Part shown: positions 7,093 to 14,601 of the stretch, in pieces
How positions within the stretch are numbered: position 1 is the first letter of the stretch
Layout: the number at the start of each line of letters is the position of its first letter
DNA from: RUG12461 sp045661345
GTDB taxonomy: Bacteria; Bacillota; Clostridia; Lachnospirales; Lachnospiraceae
Length of the DNA stretch: 17,863 nt
Direction of reading: 5' to 3'
Assembly: GCA_045661345.1 (NCBI GenBank)
Contig: JAZRFM010000020.1
Location: forward strand, 1-17,863
Position numbers and translations under genes: made by a program
The notes under the pieces: generated by a model
The model's input: the letters and a program-made list of their open reading frames with translations, nothing else
Database searches by the model: none
Told to the model about the DNA's origin: nothing

Positions 7093-8610
7093 TCAGGCGC
7101 TTTCGGGTGCAACCGGGACACGGCTGTAGGTTTCCGCAAGACTACGGATGCTTGCGGAAAGTTCCCGTGAAAGGAAGTTGGGCTGCAAACGCCACTGCCA
7201 GTTGCCGTCTGATGTACCGGGACTGTTGATCCGGGCTTCTTTTCCCTTGCAGAGATAGTCCTGCAACGGGATGATGCAAAGCTTTGCCACAGAACGGTAG
7301 GCCTCACGGATGAAGTCCCAGACGAATCTGCCGTAATCAGTATCCATGGAGTTGATATAGCGCCGCGCAAAATCTCGCTCATGATCCTGGATCTCCTCCA
7401 CCCAGGCGCGGGTCGGGGTGTTGTCATGGGTGCCGGTATAGACAACACAGTTTTGAATATGCCGGTGGTTGACATAGCAGCTGTCCCAACTGGTAAAGCC
7501 GTATTGCAGCACCTTCATGCCAGGAAAACCGGAGTCGGAAAGAAGCTTCTCGTTTTCCCGGGTATTGGTGCCCAGATCCTCCGCGATGATGCGCAGATCT
7601 TTGACTTCACTTTTCAGGACCCGGAACAGATCCATACCGGGTCCTTTGCATTGCCTGCCTTTTTCGGCGGTTTTATCCCCGAAGGGGATCGCATAGTACT
7701 CCGCAAAACCATGGAAATGGTCGATGCGGATGACATCGTAAAACTCATGATTTCTTCTGATCCGTTTCACCCACCAGTCATATCCCGTTTCTTTCAGGGC
7801 TTCCCAGTCATAAATGGGATTGCCCCAAAGCTGTCCCGTGGGAGAAAAGGCATCCGGCGGGCATCCGGCGACGGCTTTCGGCGTCAGATCCTTCTCCATC
7901 AGGAACACCTCCGGATGTGCCCATGCATCCGCGGAATCCAATGCCACATAAAAGGGCAGGTCGCCGATGATCTTAACGTTCTTCTTGTTGGCGTAGGCGC
8001 GCAGCTTCTGCCACTGCTTGTGGAAGAGAAGCTGGATGAAGCAGGTAAAATCATAGGTTTCTTTTCCGGTTTCTTTTGCTTCGGCGAGGGCTGCAGAGCT
8101 GCGGGTACGAAGGGGCTCCTCCCACTCCAGCCAGGAAGCACCCTTCTGCTGCTCCTTGATGGTGGTAAAGAGGGCATAATCGCAGAGCCAGTCCTCTTCT
8201 TCTTTCAGCCAGTCCTCATATTCCTTCCGGAGGGCGGCATCTTCATTTGTTTTTTCCGAAAAACGTTGGAATGCTTTTTTTAACAGCGGGAATCGGTTCT
8301 CATAGAGCGCGCCGTAATCCACCTTTTCGGGGTCGCTGCCGAAAAAGCAGGCGTCCGCTTCCTCTCTGGTGAGAAGCCCTTCTTCCATCAGCGTTTCCAA
8401 TGAGATAAAATAAGGATTCCCGGCGAAGGCGGAGAAGGGCTGGTAAGGGGAGTTGCCAAACCCCGTGGGACCAATGGGCAGGATCTGCCAGTAGCCCTGG
8501 CCGGACTCGTACAGAAAATCCACAAAATCATAGGCTTCCTTGGAGAAACACCCGATGCCGTATTGATTTGGCAGGGAAAAGATCGGAAATAAGATACCAC
8601 TCTCGCGCAT
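7093..8610 (-). CDS. malQ: 4-alpha-glucanotransferase (amylomaltase)
   Basis: MalQ transfers alpha-1,4-glucan segments between maltodextrins in the cytoplasm, feeding maltose and glycogen metabolism. The 505-residue length is normal for the GH77 family. Recognisable features are NQYGIGCF near residue 15, WQILPIGPTG with GNSPYQPFSAFAGNPY (41-67), GDLPFYVALDSADAW (216-230), and the three catalytic acids: Asp297 in RIDHFHG (nucleophile), Glu344 in IAEDLG (acid/base) and Asp396 in TGTHDN. The ATG is preceded by AAAGGAG with good spacing. The gene converges on the giant gene (22 bp between stops, no clear terminator) and diverges from pyrD across 94 bp. No other maltose or glycogen gene, and no sugar regulator, is present in the window. 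Confidence 0.96.
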   Translation of the reverse strand: MRESGILFPIFSLPNQYGIGCFSKEAYDFVDFLYESGQGYWQILPIGPTGFGNSPYQPFSAFAGNPYFISLETLMEEGLLTREEADACFFGSDPEKVDYGALYENRFPLLKKAFQRFSEKTNEDAALRKEYEDWLKEEEDWLCDYALFTTIKEQQKGASWLEWEEPLRTRSSAALAEAKETGKETYDFTCFIQLLFHKQWQKLRAYANKKNVKIIGDLPFYVALDSADAWAHPEVFLMEKDLTPKAVAGCPPDAFSPTGQLWGNPIYDWEALKETGYDWWVKRIRRNHEFYDVIRIDHFHGFAEYYAIPFGDKTAEKGRQCKGPGMDLFRVLKSEVKDLRIIAEDLGTNTRENEKLLSDSGFPGMKVLQYGFTSWDSCYVNHRHIQNCVVYTGTHDNTPTRAWVEEIQDHERDFARRYINSMDTDYGRFVWDFIREAYRSVAKLCIIPLQDYLCKGKEARINSPGTSDGNWQWRLQPNFLSRELSASIRSLAETYSRVPVAPESA

Positions 8611-8647
8611 AGCGATACACTCCTTTCAGAAATCACTTTCGATAAAT

Positions 8648-8675
8648 ATGATACCCGATTTGAAAAATAATTCAA
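8648..8675 (-). promoter_or_regulatory. Predicted malQ promoter
   Basis: On the minus strand, TTGAAT (8675 to 8670) and TATCAT (8653 to 8648) are separated by 16 bp, giving a recognisable sigma-A-type promoter about 40 bp upstream of the malQ ATG. Its -35 box overlaps the -35 box predicted for pyrD on the other strand. Confidence 0.5.
8660..8675. promoter_or_regulatory. Inverted repeat TTGAA-N6-TTCAA between malQ and pyrD
   Basis: A perfect 5-bp inverted repeat with a six-base A/T spacer overlaps the -35 boxes predicted for both genes. It could be a shared operator, but it is short and A/T-rich and may be chance. An exact 10-bp direct repeat, AAATATGATA, at 8644-8653 and 8685-8694 brackets it. 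Confidence 0.35.
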
Positions 8676-8698
8676 CGCCGGGAGAAATATGATATAGT
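8671..8698 (+). promoter_or_regulatory. Predicted pyrD promoter, placing transcription start at or near the ATG
   Basis: TTCAAC (8671-8676) and TATAGT (8693-8698) are 16 bp apart, and TGA directly before the -10 box makes it an extended -10. Transcription would be expected to start about seven bases after the -10 box, at or next to the pyrD ATG at 8705. No convincing Shine-Dalgarno sequence precedes that ATG: GGGAG at 8680-8684 is about 20 bases away. Confidence 0.5.
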
Positions 8699-8704
8699 AA
8701 GAGC

Positions 8705-9610
8705 ATGAGTAATCTGGAAGTGACATTTTGCGGCGTGACCATGAAAAATCCGGTCACCACCGCCTCCGGCACCTTTGGGTCGGGGATGGAATACAAGGAC
8801 TTCTGCGATCTCGGCGCACTGGGTGCCGTGACCACCAAGGGTGTCGCCAATATGCCGTGGGAGGGAAATGAGACTCCCCGGGTGGCGGAGACGCCCAGTG
8901 GTATGCTGAATGCCATCGGCCTGCAGAATCCCGGGATTGAGGTCTTCCTGGAACGGGATCTGCCTTTCCTGCAGCAGTTTGATACCCGGATCATCGTAAA
9001 CGTATGCGGACACACGGAGGAAGAGTATCTGGCCGTGGTGGAGGGTCTGGCAGAAACGGCGGTGGATCTTCTGGAGATCAATATTTCCTGCCCTAATGTG
9101 AAAGCAGGGGGGATCTCTTTCGGCACGGATCCGAAGGGCGTCGAGCAGATCACATCTGCCATCAAACAGAAAGCGAAACAGCCCGTGATCATGAAACTGT
9201 CCCCGAATGTGACCAGCATTGCGGAGATTGCCAGAGCCGCGGAGAGCGGCGGCGCTGATGCGATTTCCCTGATCAATACCATCACGGGGATGAAGATCGA
9301 CGTGGAGAAAAGACGGTTTGCCCTTGCCAACCGTACCGGCGGTCTTTCCGGTCCGGCGATCCATCCCGTCGCCGTGCGCATGGTCTATGAAGCTGCGCAT
9401 GCAGTGGATATCCCGATTCTCGGGATGGGAGGGGTGCTTCATGCGGAGGATGCCATCGAGCTGATCCTGGCGGGGGCGACCATGGTGGCAGTCGGAACCG
9501 CGAACTTCCATCATCCCCGTGCTTCCATGGACATCATAGCAGGCATCCGTTCCTACATGGAGCGTCAGGGCGTCTGTGATGTGACGGATCTGATCGGTGC
9601 CGTATCCTGA
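8705..9610 (+). CDS. pyrD: Dihydroorotate dehydrogenase, class 1B catalytic subunit
   Basis: This enzyme oxidises dihydroorotate to orotate in pyrimidine synthesis, passing electrons from FMN to the FAD and 2Fe-2S centre of PyrK and on to NAD+. The 301-residue length is typical. Motifs seen: NPVTTASGTFGSGMEY (15-30), the TTKG FMN contact (Lys45), ETPSGMLNAIGLQNPG (62-77), EINISCPN with catalytic Cys129 (class 1 enzymes use Cys where class 2 use Ser), KLSPNVT, NRTGGLSGPAI and the phosphate-binding GMGGV and AVGTANF. The ATG at 8705 is chosen because the family's N-terminal strand starts right there; the next ATG would delete it. It heads a pyrD-pyrK-pyrE run, the reverse of the pyrK-pyrD order of Bacillus subtilis. 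The message may be leaderless. Confidence 0.96.
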   Translation: MSNLEVTFCGVTMKNPVTTASGTFGSGMEYKDFCDLGALGAVTTKGVANMPWEGNETPRVAETPSGMLNAIGLQNPGIEVFLERDLPFLQQFDTRIIVNVCGHTEEEYLAVVEGLAETAVDLLEINISCPNVKAGGISFGTDPKGVEQITSAIKQKAKQPVIMKLSPNVTSIAEIARAAESGGADAISLINTITGMKIDVEKRRFALANRTGGLSGPAIHPVAVRMVYEAAHAVDIPILGMGGVLHAEDAIELILAGATMVAVGTANFHHPRASMDIIAGIRSYMERQGVCDVTDLIGAVS

Positions 9611-9646
9611 GGAGGCGCTGATTATCCCCGTTGGCAAAGGAGCGAT

Positions 9647-10432
9647 TTGAAGAAGATGACGGAAACAGTTGGAATTGTGCAGAAGCAGCAGGAGATTGCC
9701 CCCGGGATTTTTGATCTGCGGATCCGGGTGGAGGAGATGGCCGGAGAGGCTGTGCCGGGACAGTTTGTGTCTCTTTATCCGGCGGATGCGTCTCGCCTTT
9801 TACCACGCCCCATCAGTATCTGCGACGCCAGGGGGCAGACCCTTCGTCTGGTGTATCGTGTGGCAGGCGCCGGGACAGAGGAGTTTTCCGGGAGGAAGGA
9901 AGGAGACGGGATCCGGCTGGTGGGCCCTTTGGGAAACGGGTTTCCGGGTGCCACCGCCTTTGCCGGATCCCATGTTATGCTTTTTGGCGGCGGGATCGGG
10001 ATTCCGCCGATGCTTTATGCGGCACGCTCTTTTTCAGTTGCGGGGGCAAAGGTGACGGCGGTACTCGGGTACCGGGAGCGGGAGACGTTTCTCTCGGAGG
10101 AATTCAAATCCTTCGGAGAGGTGCTGATCGCGACTGAGGACGGGAGCGTCGGGACAAAGGGAAATGTTCTGGATGCTTTTTCTGCGGCACCCTGCCGGCC
10201 GGATCTTTTCCTTGCCTGCGGGCCCCTGCCGATGCTGCGTTCCCTGCAGCGGTTTTCCCGGGAGAAGGAGATCCCCTGCTTCCTTTCTCTGGAGGAGAGA
10301 ATGGCCTGTGCTGTCGGAGCCTGTCTGGGCTGTGTGGTCAGGATCCTTCATACGGATCCCCACTCCCATGTGCAGAATGCCAGAGTCTGCAAGGATGGCC
10401 CCGTCTTTTCGGCGGAGGAGATTGAGTTCTGA
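9647..10432 (+). CDS. pyrK: Dihydroorotate dehydrogenase electron transfer subunit
   Basis: PyrK carries FAD and a 2Fe-2S cluster and moves electrons from PyrD to NAD+. The 261-residue length is typical. The FAD-binding motif RPISICD (54-60), the nucleotide-binding GGGIGIPPM (114-122) and the cluster ligands Cys221, Cys226, Cys229 and Cys248 (C-x4-C-x2-C-x18-C) are all present. The start is probably TTG at 9647, four bases after AAAGGAG; an ATG at 9656 is in frame but 13 bases from that site. The gene follows pyrD by 36 bp and is presumably co-transcribed. The end of the gene contains the predicted pyrE promoter. Confidence 0.95.
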   Translation: MKKMTETVGIVQKQQEIAPGIFDLRIRVEEMAGEAVPGQFVSLYPADASRLLPRPISICDARGQTLRLVYRVAGAGTEEFSGRKEGDGIRLVGPLGNGFPGATAFAGSHVMLFGGGIGIPPMLYAARSFSVAGAKVTAVLGYRERETFLSEEFKSFGEVLIATEDGSVGTKGNVLDAFSAAPCRPDLFLACGPLPMLRSLQRFSREKEIPCFLSLEERMACAVGACLGCVVRILHTDPHSHVQNARVCKDGPVFSAEEIEF

Positions 10433-10450
10433 GGGCAAAAATGATATACT
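10422..10450 (+). promoter_or_regulatory. Predicted pyrE-pur operon promoter inside the pyrK 3' end
   Basis: TTGAGT (10422-10427) and TATACT (10445-10450) are separated by exactly 17 bp, with TGA immediately before the -10 box (extended -10). The -35 box lies within the last codons of pyrK. The start of transcription would be near 10457, leaving a leader of about 68 nt before pyrE. Confidence 0.6.
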
Positions 10451-10459
10451 GTACGCGTG

Positions 10460-10484
10460 CTGCGGTGCATGATCCCGCAGGTTT
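10460..10484 (+). terminator. Weak terminator-like hairpin in the pyrE leader
   Basis: CTGCGG (10460-10465) pairs with CCGCAG (10475-10480) across a nine-base loop, followed by GTTTT. It would form at the very 5' end of a transcript from the predicted pyrE promoter, or between pyrK and pyrE on a read-through message. It may act as a weak attenuator or a 5'-stabilising hairpin; the stem is short and the T run poor. Confidence 0.3.
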
Positions 10485-10524
10485 TCCCCACAGAACCCTG
10501 ACTGGCTTTCGGGAGAAATGAGAG

Positions 10525-11205
10525 ATGGAACAATACAAGCAGGATTTTATTACATTTATGGTGGAGTCCGATGTGCTCAAGTTCGGCGAGTTCACCTTAA
10601 AGAGTGGGCGGAAGTCCCCCTTTTTTATGAATGCGGGTGCTTATGTGACCGGTTCCCAGATCGGAAGGCTGGGGGAGTATTACGCAACGGCGATTCACGC
10701 ACAGTTCGGAGATGACTTTGATGTATTGTTCGGTCCGGCCTATAAAGGGATCCCGCTTGCGGTAGCCACCGTGATCGCTTATGCGAAGCTTTACGGGAAA
10801 GAGATCCGATACTGCAGCAACCGGAAAGAGGAAAAGGACCACGGCGACGCCGGGATTCTGCTGGGAAGCAGATTAAAGGACACAGACCGGGTGGTGATCA
10901 TCGAGGACGTGACCACCTCCGGCAAATCCATAGAGGAGACCTTTCCGATCTTGAAGGCTCAGGCCGACGTAACCATCCTGGGACTGATGGTATCGCTGAA
11001 CCGCCAGGAGGTGGGACTCGGCGGGAAGCACTCCGCCCTGGAGGAAATCGAGGAGAAGTACGGCTTTCCGGCAAGGGCGATTGTGACTATGGAGGAGGTC
11101 AGGGAGTATCTGACCAATCGCGAATGCTGCGGGCGGATCGTGATCGATGATGAGATCAGCGCGGCAATGGATGCGTATTATCGACAATATGGAATGCGAC
11201 AGTGA
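10525..11205 (+). CDS. pyrE: Orotate phosphoribosyltransferase
   Basis: PyrE converts orotate and PRPP to orotidine monophosphate. The 226-residue length fits the family. The N-terminal FTLKSGRKSPFFMNAG (23-38) supplies orotate-binding residues, KEEKDHGD (101-108) is the catalytic flexible loop, and RVVIIEDVTTSGKS (122-135) is the PRPP-binding motif with the usual adjacent acidic pair. The ATG is preceded by GGGAG at about nine bases. It takes the orotate made by PyrD-PyrK just upstream. Its stop overlaps the next start as GTGA, and it appears to lead a run of eight tightly packed genes ending at purD. Confidence 0.97.
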   Translation: MEQYKQDFITFMVESDVLKFGEFTLKSGRKSPFFMNAGAYVTGSQIGRLGEYYATAIHAQFGDDFDVLFGPAYKGIPLAVATVIAYAKLYGKEIRYCSNRKEEKDHGDAGILLGSRLKDTDRVVIIEDVTTSGKSIEETFPILKAQADVTILGLMVSLNRQEVGLGGKHSALEEIEEKYGFPARAIVTMEEVREYLTNRECCGRIVIDDEISAAMDAYYRQYGMRQ

Positions 11206-11675
11206 AAATAAAGGTATCTGGGAAAAAGATCGCAGCGCGGATTTTCTTTCTGATCTATCTCGCGGTGCTGTTTTATCTTTTGTTTTTTTCGGTATTCACC
11301 GGTCGTTCTGAGGCATACCAGGAATACCACTACAATTTTATCCCGTTTGAAACCATCCGGCGGTATCTTGGCTTATCGAAATCCGGCGGTTCTTTTGTGC
11401 GTTTTTTCAATGTGGAGGGGAATATTCTTGCGTTTTTGCCCTTCGGTTTTTTTCTCCCCTTTCTGTGGGGACGGTTTCGGCGGATCTGGCGTACGGTGCT
11501 GGCCACGGCGCTCTTCAGTCTGATTGTGGAGCTGCTGCAGCTCGTCACCAGGGTAGGGAGCTGCGATATCGATGATGTGCTTTTGAACACGCTGGGCGGT
11601 GTCACCGGCTATCTGCTGTTTCTGCTTGTACGGAAGGTGACGGGGTTTCCGAAGAAGCCGGATAAAAACAAATGA
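11202..11675 (+). CDS. VanZ-like membrane protein
   Basis: This encodes a 157-residue integral membrane protein with four likely membrane helices, at about residues 13-32, 72-90, 97-116 and 125-144. The signature NILAFLPFGFFLP (74-86) followed by ELLQL and CDIDDVLLNTLGG (121-133) matches the VanZ-like family, named after the teicoplanin-resistance accessory protein of enterococci. The biochemical role of most members is unknown, and nothing here points to glycopeptide resistance: no van genes are present. The start is GTG at 11202, overlapping the pyrE stop by four bases (GTGA); the upstream ribosome binding site is weak, which suggests translational coupling to pyrE. Confidence 0.85.
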   Translation: MKIKVSGKKIAARIFFLIYLAVLFYLLFFSVFTGRSEAYQEYHYNFIPFETIRRYLGLSKSGGSFVRFFNVEGNILAFLPFGFFLPFLWGRFRRIWRTVLATALFSLIVELLQLVTRVGSCDIDDVLLNTLGGVTGYLLFLLVRKVTGFPKKPDKNK

Positions 11676-11687
11676 TCAGGAGGTTGC

Positions 11688-12008
11688 ATGGCAAAGAGAA
11701 GGATTCAGTTCACCGAAAAGACCAGGTCAAAACGTGCCATGATCGCATTGCTCCTCTCCGGCGGCAGTCTCCTCGGACTGGCGCTTTGCGTGGGCATCTC
11801 CGCGAAGAATGAGGGGACGAGCAGTGCCTATATCGGATCGGCAGGGATTTTTCTGTTTTTACTGTCCCTGGCGGGGCTGGTGGTCTCGGTGATCTCTCTG
11901 CGGGAGGAAAACAGTTTTCCGATCCTGCCCAGGGTCAGCTTTTTTCTGTCGGCAGCAGCCTGTGCGGCATGGATCGGGTTATATGCATGGGGGATTGCAC
12001 ATCTATGA
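11688..12008 (+). CDS. Small three-helix membrane protein, DUF6142-like
   Basis: This encodes 106 residues with three predicted membrane helices (about 17-37, 47-70 and 83-104) and a basic N-terminus (MAKRRIQFTEKTRSKR), which suggests the N-terminus stays in the cytoplasm. The layout and the RxxFTEKxxSKR...IGSAGIF pattern resemble the uncharacterised DUF6142 family of Lachnospiraceae; this is from memory. AGGAGG lies four bases before the ATG. The stop overlaps the next start as ATGA. In this operon it sits directly before the M29 aminopeptidase, so a functional pairing with that enzyme is conceivable. Confidence 0.7.
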   Translation: MAKRRIQFTEKTRSKRAMIALLLSGGSLLGLALCVGISAKNEGTSSAYIGSAGIFLFLLSLAGLVVSVISLREENSFPILPRVSFFLSAAACAAWIGLYAWGIAHL

Positions 12009-14107
12009 CTTATCGAAAAATCAGAGAAGAACAAAACGAGGAGATCAGGGAACGCTATGCGCTTTGCAAGGAGCGGGTCGCCGGAATCCCGGAGGAGACC
12101 GGAAATGAAGGAACAGACCGGTACTTCCAAAAAACCGCTTCCCTGCTCCAAAAGATCAGTGAGATTTATGGGATGTGGGAGGCTGATACCTTAGCCGGGC
12201 GTGACCTTGCGACCTGCCGGGAGTGGAATGTGAAGCTCTACGGGGATCTGCAGGGAGAAGGGTATGAGACCTGCTATGCGAATCCGGATTTTGCCGCAAA
12301 GGAGCTGCCGCAGGAGCTGGCGGGTCTCCTCTGCTTTCTTTCGAGTGAGCTTTACGGACTGATCCCCCTGGCTTTTGAGGGGAAACTAAGGGAGATCACG
12401 ATTCTGACGGAATGCTATCTGGAGATCTACGGTCTGTTTGCGGAGGATTGCAGGACGAAGGAGGGTGTTTCGGCGGAGACGGTGGCGGAGATTCTCCGGG
12501 CGCATTTCCATGATTACAGTGAAATACTTTCGGAAGAGGAAATTCGTGCCAAGGTGGATCCGGAGCTTGATTTCTTTACCGGGATCGTGCGGGATGCCGA
12601 TCTTTCCGATGCTGCCTACCTGTACCGGTACGGTGCTTACATCGGGGAAAATGAGGAACGCATGGCGTCCTTTTTGCAGAACTTTTCCGGGGAAGAGATC
12701 GACGCCATGGCAAAAACCTGGACGGAGGGATACCGGATCGGCTTTGCGGTGACGGGAAAGGATCTTTCCAAAAAACGTTTCGTGACAGTGGAATATCCCA
12801 TCGGGTTTGAACGGATCGTGCGTGCGGCTCTCAGACAGTTTGCGGACATGGGTCTGACCCCCGTGATCTTCCGGGAGGCGGTCAGCTCGTTTCAGGGGCT
12901 GGGCAAGCCCGGAAGAGGGTGCGCCGGCGTCTCTTTGAACCGGCAGTACGGGTTTGATCACCGCAATGACCAGTATTATTATCTGGACCGCGCTTTTATG
13001 GAACGCAGGCTCGAGGCGGCCACGGCAGCCTTTCGCAGATATCGGGAAAAAGCAAAGCTTATGGCAGGACCTGCTGTCATGGAGTATTTCGGGGAAGCGG
13101 AGTTTCATCCCCGGATCAAGGAGACGGCGCCGAAGCTCACGGAGAAGCAAAACGCGCTGAACGTTCAGTTCAGAAGTGAGATGGGACGCATCACGAATGA
13201 ATTTATTCCGGGAGAGGAGCGATCCTTTACCGTGATCGCGTATCCCCTGCCCTCTATCGGGCCGCGGTTTCCCGAGATTTTCCGGGAGACTGTCCGCGTG
13301 AATACGCTGGATTACGCCTTGTATCAATCCATGCAGCAGAAGCTGATTGATCTGCTGGATACCGGGGTCAGGGTTCACGTGACGGGGAAGGACGGTAACC
13401 GCACGGATCTGACCGTGGCGCTGCAGACCCTTTCGGATCCCGCAAAGGAGACCCTGTTTGAAAACTGCGTGGCGGATGTGAATATTCCGGTGGGGGAGGT
13501 GTTTACCACACCGAAGCTGAAGGGGACAAACGGGCTTCTGCATGTCAGCAGAGTGTACCTGAACGGGTTTGCCTTTGAGGATCTGGCCGTCACCTTTACC
13601 GACGGGATGGTCACGGATTACACCTGCGGCAATTTCGAAAAAGAAGAGGACAACCGCAGCTATATTTATGAAAACATCCTGATGCGCCATGAGACACTGC
13701 CCCTGGGGGAATTTGCCATCGGGACGAATACCACGGCCTACTGCATGGCCAGGGAGTTTCAGATCGAGTCAAAGCTGCCCATTTTGATCGCGGAAAAGAC
13801 GGGACCGCATTTCGCAGTGGGAGACACCTGTTACTCCTATGAGGAGGATCTCATTACCTATAATCCGGACAAAAAAGCGATCATCGCCCGGGAGAATGAA
13901 GTCTCCATGCTGCGCAAAACGGATCCGGAAAAGGCCTATCTGAACTGCCATACGGATATCACGATTCCCTATGACGAGCTCGCCGCCATCACGGTGATCC
14001 GCAGTGACGGGAGTGAGGAAACGATTTTGAAGGACGGGCGCTTTATCGTACCGGGGACAGAGCCCCTGAACGAACCACTGGAGAGGAGGAGCCAATGCCA
14101 AAAGTAG
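12005..14107 (+). CDS. M29-family metallo-aminopeptidase with a long N-terminal extension
   Basis: M29 enzymes (AmpS, AmpT, PepS) are two-metal aminopeptidases that remove N-terminal residues from peptides, usually in the cytoplasm. This protein has 700 residues, against about 400 for the well-studied members. The C-terminal part carries probable metal ligands in the family order: Glu498 in GEVFTTP, Glu569 in LGEFAIGTN, His602 in TGPHFAVGD, and His649 and Asp651 in NCHTD. The first 240 or so residues are mostly helical with no recognised motif and may control substrate access or oligomerisation. The start is ATG at 12005, overlapping the upstream stop by four bases; the frame extends to an earlier ATG at 11969 that would lie inside the upstream gene. 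The 3' end overlaps purE by 13 bp. Confidence 0.85.
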   Translation: MTYRKIREEQNEEIRERYALCKERVAGIPEETGNEGTDRYFQKTASLLQKISEIYGMWEADTLAGRDLATCREWNVKLYGDLQGEGYETCYANPDFAAKELPQELAGLLCFLSSELYGLIPLAFEGKLREITILTECYLEIYGLFAEDCRTKEGVSAETVAEILRAHFHDYSEILSEEEIRAKVDPELDFFTGIVRDADLSDAAYLYRYGAYIGENEERMASFLQNFSGEEIDAMAKTWTEGYRIGFAVTGKDLSKKRFVTVEYPIGFERIVRAALRQFADMGLTPVIFREAVSSFQGLGKPGRGCAGVSLNRQYGFDHRNDQYYYLDRAFMERRLEAATAAFRRYREKAKLMAGPAVMEYFGEAEFHPRIKETAPKLTEKQNALNVQFRSEMGRITNEFIPGEERSFTVIAYPLPSIGPRFPEIFRETVRVNTLDYALYQSMQQKLIDLLDTGVRVHVTGKDGNRTDLTVALQTLSDPAKETLFENCVADVNIPVGEVFTTPKLKGTNGLLHVSRVYLNGFAFEDLAVTFTDGMVTDYTCGNFEKEEDNRSYIYENILMRHETLPLGEFAIGTNTTAYCMAREFQIESKLPILIAEKTGPHFAVGDTCYSYEEDLITYNPDKKAIIARENEVSMLRKTDPEKAYLNCHTDITIPYDELAAITVIRSDGSEETILKDGRFIVPGTEPLNEPLERRSQCQK

Positions 14108-14601
14108 CAATTGTCATGGGAAGTGATTCGGATCTTCCCGTTATGGGAAAAGCAGCTGCTGTACTGGAGGAGCTGGGCATCGATTTTGAGATGCGGATTC
14201 TGTCCGCGCACCGGGAGCCGGAGGAGTTCTTTGCCTATGCCGCCGGCGCGGAAGAAAGAGGACTGCAGGTGATCATCGCCGGTGCCGGCATGGCGGCACA
14301 CCTGCCAGGGATGTGTGCGGCGCTGTTTCCGCTTCCGGTGATCGGCGTTCCCCTTCAGAGCGGGAGCCTGGCCGGAAAGGATGCCCTGTATTCGATCCTG
14401 CAGATGCCCCCGGGGATCCCCGTGGCCACCGTGGCGATCAACGGCGGCATGAATGCCGGACTGCTGGCGGCGAAGATCCTCGCGACGAATGATCCTGCCT
14501 TACTGGGCAGATTAAAGGAATACGCGAAGCAGAAAAAAGAACAGGTGATCAAAAAGGACGAAAAATTACAGGAAACGGGGTGGAAGGCATATGGATTATA
14601 A
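14095..14601 (+). CDS. purE: N5-carboxyaminoimidazole ribonucleotide mutase
   Basis: PurE forms CAIR in purine synthesis, either from N5-CAIR made by PurK (class I) or directly from AIR and CO2 (class II). The 168-residue length is typical. Motifs are GSDSDLPVM (9-17), LSAHREPEEF (36-45) and GAGMAAHLPGM (63-73), then GVPLQSGSLAGKDALYSILQ with PPGIPVATVAI. The AAHLPGM loop favours class I, with Met where many class I enzymes have Gly. No purK is in the window, so the partner must lie elsewhere or the class needs testing. AGGAGG lies just upstream, inside the end of the peptidase gene. Confidence 0.96.
   Translation: MPKVAIVMGSDSDLPVMGKAAAVLEELGIDFEMRILSAHREPEEFFAYAAGAEERGLQVIIAGAGMAAHLPGMCAALFPLPVIGVPLQSGSLAGKDALYSILQMPPGIPVATVAINGGMNAGLLAAKILATNDPALLGRLKEYAKQKKEQVIKKDEKLQETGWKAYGL

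Noticed and set aside
7381..8283. A 300-codon open frame on the plus strand opposite malQ
   Set aside because: malQ has all catalytic motifs at full family length on the other strand; the opposite frame has no recognisable motif.
12386..13690. A 434-codon open frame on the minus strand opposite the M29 aminopeptidase
   Set aside because: The peptidase is supported by metal-ligand motifs and operon packing; the opposite frame shows His/Arg/Pro-rich shadow composition only.
13900..14094. A purine riboswitch or independent promoter before purE
   Set aside because: purE begins inside the aminopeptidase gene with a 13-bp overlap, and no riboswitch-like core or convincing promoter was seen in the coding sequence before it.
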